NCBI RefSeq assembly: GCF_000158195.2
Contig: NZ_GL987994.1
Coordinates: 182,343 to 246,342 of the forward strand
Direction: 5' to 3'
Length of the DNA stretch: 64,000 bases
Source of the DNA: Fusobacterium mortiferum ATCC 9817
GTDB taxonomy: Bacteria; Fusobacteriota; Fusobacteriia; Fusobacteriales; Fusobacteriaceae
Within the stretch, counting starts at the first letter, position 1. The number at the start of each line of letters is the position of its first letter. Positions 61,630 through 64,000 of the stretch are shown in pieces. Made by a program: the position numbers and the translations under genes. The notes below the pieces were generated by a model. The model saw only the letters and a list, made by a program, of their open reading frames with translations. It had not been told where the DNA came from and did not search any database.

Positions 61630-63027
61630 ATGAGAAAAATATTTTATAAGATATTTCTTTACTTTTGTTTAGCAGCTTACTTACCTTTAGCCTTAATATA
61701 TGCTTTTAATTTTTTTTATGTAGATAAATATATTGTTGAAGAAAAAAGAAGTGCCTTGATCCAAGTTGCTGAAAATATAGATATTACAGAATTAAAAAAA
61801 ATTGGTAAGCAGGATATAAAATATGGTGAAAGTAAGTTAGATGTACACTTAAGATATATAAATTTAAATGAAAAAAGTGGAAGTTCAGACTTTTTTAAGT
61901 TTTTTAGTAGAACAGAGATGAAAATTGATATTAGAAAAATGGAGTTAAATGAATATAGTATAAAAACTGTAAAATTATCCTCTTTAACAAACCATTTCTT
62001 TTTAATTAAGAAAATTTCAGACCATGAAATAGTAGCAGTCATTGGAGAGAGTATAGTCCCAAAAGTAGTTACTGGAATAATGATAGGAATTTATAAACAG
62101 TATACTCTTTTTATTATTCCACTTCTCTTAATAGGCTCATATATTATTTCTAAAAATTTTTCTAAACCAATAGAAATATTAGAAAAAGTTTCTGCCCAAA
62201 TATCTAATTCTGATTTTACAGAGGTAGTAGATATAAAATCTAAAAATGAGTTGGAAAGTTTAGGAAATAATATCAACAAGATGGCATCTAAATTAAAACA
62301 AAATATTGAAGAGTTAAATGGCTTAAATGATAAACTAAAAATCGAGTTGAAGGAAAAAGAAAAGCTCTTAGAAACAGAGAAGACTTTTATGAGAGCAATA
62401 GGGCATGAATTAAAGACACCAGTAGCAATAATAAATGGATATATAGAAGCTCTACAAGATGGAATTATAGAAGAAACTGAAAAAGAAAAAATATATGAAA
62501 TTATTTATAACGAGGCTATGTCTATTGATAAACTTGTAAAAGATATAAATAGTTATTTAAAATCTGAATTTAAAGATTTAAAACCTACATTTGAAAAAAT
62601 AAATATGAAAAAAGTTATAGAATTTGGATTAAAAAAATACTCTTTAGATATAGAGCAGAAAAAAGTAGATTTAAAATTGGAGCTAGAAGATTTGGAAATA
62701 AAAACAGATGTAAAGATATTTAATATAATTTTAAATAACTTACTAACCAATGCTTTAACTTATATGAATGATGAGAAAAAGCTAGGAATATATCTAAGAG
62801 ATAATAGTTTGGTAATAGAAAATAGTGCTGATACTATATCAGATGAGGTTATAGAAAAAATATTTAATCCTTTCTATAAAATAGATAGCTCTCGGAATAG
62901 AAAGTATGGTGGAACAGGATTGGGATTATCAATTGTAAAAAATTTATTGGAAGCTTTAAACTTAAAATATAGTTTTACATATGACAAAGACAGAAAATTT
63001 GCGAAATTTACAATAATTTTTTTATAA
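61630..63027 (+). CDS. Sensor histidine kinase
   Basis: A 465-residue inner-membrane kinase. It has an N-terminal helix, a periplasmic sensor of about 125 residues, a second helix near 160-180 and a HAMP linker. The H-box FMRAIGHELKTPVAIINGY lies near residue 252 with phospho-His about 257, and N, G1 and G2 boxes follow (NNLLTNALTYM, FNPFYKIDSSRNRKYGGTGLGLSIVK). The periplasmic part shows no known sensor family. GAGG lies 8 bases before ATG 61630. It pairs with the response regulator upstream. Confidence 0.93.
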   Translation: MRKIFYKIFLYFCLAAYLPLALIYAFNFFYVDKYIVEEKRSALIQVAENIDITELKKIGKQDIKYGESKLDVHLRYINLNEKSGSSDFFKFFSRTEMKIDIRKMELNEYSIKTVKLSSLTNHFFLIKKISDHEIVAVIGESIVPKVVTGIMIGIYKQYTLFIIPLLLIGSYIISKNFSKPIEILEKVSAQISNSDFTEVVDIKSKNELESLGNNINKMASKLKQNIEELNGLNDKLKIELKEKEKLLETEKTFMRAIGHELKTPVAIINGYIEALQDGIIEETEKEKIYEIIYNEAMSIDKLVKDINSYLKSEFKDLKPTFEKINMKKVIEFGLKKYSLDIEQKKVDLKLELEDLEIKTDVKIFNIILNNLLTNALTYMNDEKKLGIYLRDNSLVIENSADTISDEVIEKIFNPFYKIDSSRNRKYGGTGLGLSIVKNLLEALNLKYSFTYDKDRKFAKFTIIFL

Positions 63028-63034
63028 AAAATAT

Positions 63035-63048
63035 TGACTCTCAAGTCA
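63035..63048 (+). promoter_or_regulatory. Inverted repeat, possible TetR operator and promoter
   Basis: TGACT and AGTCA form a palindrome around CTCA and overlap a -35-like TTGACT (63034-63039); TATAAT follows at about 63059-63064. The position just before the TetR gene suits autoregulation. The short arms make this tentative. Confidence 0.45.
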
Positions 63049-63103
63049 CTTTATGGTTTATAATATTTAAGTTAAGATAGATTGTAATATGGAGATGAGA
63101 GAG

Positions 63104-63724
63104 GTGGGAAAAAAGGAATTAATAGTATCCTCAGCTAAAAAAGTTATTTTAGAAAAGGGATATAAGAATATATCTGTAGAAGATATTACTAATGAAGCTG
63201 GGATAGCTAAGGGAAGTTTTTATACATATTTTAAAAGTAAAAATTTAGTAATTGATTATATTCTTGAAGAGGTAATAGCAAAAAGAAAAAATGAGTTTAA
63301 ATTAGATAAGAGAAAGTCTTTAGAAAATACTATAAAAAGTTTAGTAAGAACTAGAATAAAATTAGATGATGAAAAGTTGAAAGAGAATTTAGTGTTAGTT
63401 AATCTTTTTAGAAATGTAGCTTCTTTAGATGAAAAGACTTTGATGTTACTAAAGGAATTGGAAAAAGTTATAATAGAAAGGATGGAGAGTATAATATTAG
63501 CCTATCCAAAAGAGATAAAAATAGAGAGAAAGGATATAAAGTTTTACTCTAAAATGTTAAATAATATTATCTCTAATTATAAAACTTTTACTCTTTTTTT
63601 CTCAGAAAAAAGTAATCAATTTATTACTGATATAGAAGAGGTAAAGAAAAAATATCAAACAGAAGATTTTGAAAGAAATATAGAAATAATTTCAAAAAGT
63701 ATTTTAAAAATTTTAACATATTAG
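63104..63724 (+). CDS. TetR/AcrR family regulator
   Basis: A 206-residue repressor. The N-terminal helix-turn-helix reads ISVEDITNEAGIAKGSFYTYF with the conserved AGIAKGSFYTYF recognition part near residues 34-45. The ligand domain is variable. I prefer the GTG start at 63104, since GGAG lies 9 bases upstream; ATG codons at 63089 and 63095 are less well placed. It directly precedes a TolC-like gene, the usual layout of an efflux-pump repressor. Confidence 0.9.
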   Translation: MGKKELIVSSAKKVILEKGYKNISVEDITNEAGIAKGSFYTYFKSKNLVIDYILEEVIAKRKNEFKLDKRKSLENTIKSLVRTRIKLDDEKLKENLVLVNLFRNVASLDEKTLMLLKELEKVIIERMESIILAYPKEIKIERKDIKFYSKMLNNIISNYKTFTLFFSEKSNQFITDIEEVKKKYQTEDFERNIEIISKSILKILTY

Positions 63725-63734
63725 GAGGTAAGTT

Positions 63735-64000
63735 ATGAAAAAAACTTTAGGATTACTTTTACTTTTAAGTAGTTCAGTTTTTGCAAGAGAGCTAACTCTT
63801 GACCAAGCCATTCAAATGGCATTAGATAACAGTAAAGAGATGCAAATATCTCAAAGAGATGTAGAAACAGCTAAATTAAATGTGGGGATAGCATTTAAAA
63901 ATGCACTACCAAGTGTTGTGTATACTGGTTCATATACTAGAAGTGAGTATGATAGAAAAATAACTGCAGAAGAGAGACCAAATCACAGATTAGAAAAAAA
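63735..64000 (+). CDS. TolC-like outer-membrane efflux protein, 5' end only
   Basis: The first 88 codons of a gene cut by the window end. ATG 63735 follows AGGAGG. A signal peptide (KKTLGLLLLLSSSVFA) is followed by RELTLDQAIQMALDNSKEMQ, the standard opening of TolC-family channel proteins, and then AKLNVGIAFKNALPSVVYTG. It lies 10 bp after the TetR gene, so a tripartite efflux operon with membrane-fusion and pump genes probably continues outside the window. Confidence 0.85.
   Translation, partial: MKKTLGLLLLLSSSVFARELTLDQAIQMALDNSKEMQISQRDVETAKLNVGIAFKNALPSVVYTGSYTRSEYDRKITAEERPNHRLEK

Overview
The window is AT-rich, densely packed bacterial chromosome. It is almost certainly from a Fusobacterium-type genome (Fusobacteriota). 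The main signs are a FomA-like major porin with a typical signal peptide and terminal Phe, KDO synthesis (kdsB, hence an outer membrane), abundant NhaC-family and DAACS sodium-coupled transporters, a MORN-repeat secreted protein, GatCAB amidotransferase, and strong AGGAGG ribosome-binding sites before AUG, GUG or UUG starts. The species is not determined. No tRNA, rRNA, CRISPR array, prophage or intact insertion sequence was seen.

Layout. 1-4208: end of dapF, a dicarboxylate/amino-acid symporter, then an uncharacterised operon of one ATP-grasp ligase and two esterase-fold hydrolases. 4296-8333 (minus): a peptide-scavenging operon (peptide-binding lipoprotein, PepD dipeptidase, DUF554 membrane protein). 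It is preceded by a consensus promoter, a Phe/Tyr-rich 42-codon leader ORF and an intrinsic terminator, the layout of a transcription attenuator. 8428-11157: WalJ-like hydrolase, a degenerate uracil-DNA-glycosylase-fold protein, 5-formyl-THF cyclo-ligase, YebC. 11376-17424: NADH oxidase, YaaA, acetyltransferase, EFR1 ferredoxin, EI24 protein, phosphatase, M48 protease. 17529-22976: kdsB, an SpoIID protein whose domain halves are in swapped order (circular permutation), and two NhaC-family transporters, the second under a lysine riboswitch. 23221-30951: dtd, pncB, mgsA, then a six-gene operon from psd to a cyclophilin. 31154-37655: a LacI-controlled UgpABCE-like ABC importer operon with an embedded metallo-beta-lactamase-fold hydrolase and a YesL-like protein. 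37689-46816: MgtC, small regulators, RuvC/TrmL/YbaK translation and repair genes, and a thioredoxin-reductase-like flavoprotein without the usual NADPH motifs. 46905-57005: PIN-PhoH ATPase, Maf, MreB, a large secreted protein, ScpB, RluB-type synthase, GatCAB. 57107-64000: cell-envelope genes (glycine-zipper lipoprotein, small secreted and membrane proteins, porin, ion channel), a two-component system, and a TetR regulator directly before a TolC-like gene cut by the window end.

Between genes lie five copies of a roughly 170-bp palindromic repeat with conserved outer stems and exchangeable central hairpins. Four of the five sit between convergent genes. The strongest candidates for new biology are the Phe/Tyr attenuator, the circularly permuted SpoIID protein, the ATP-grasp/esterase operon and the modular repeat family.
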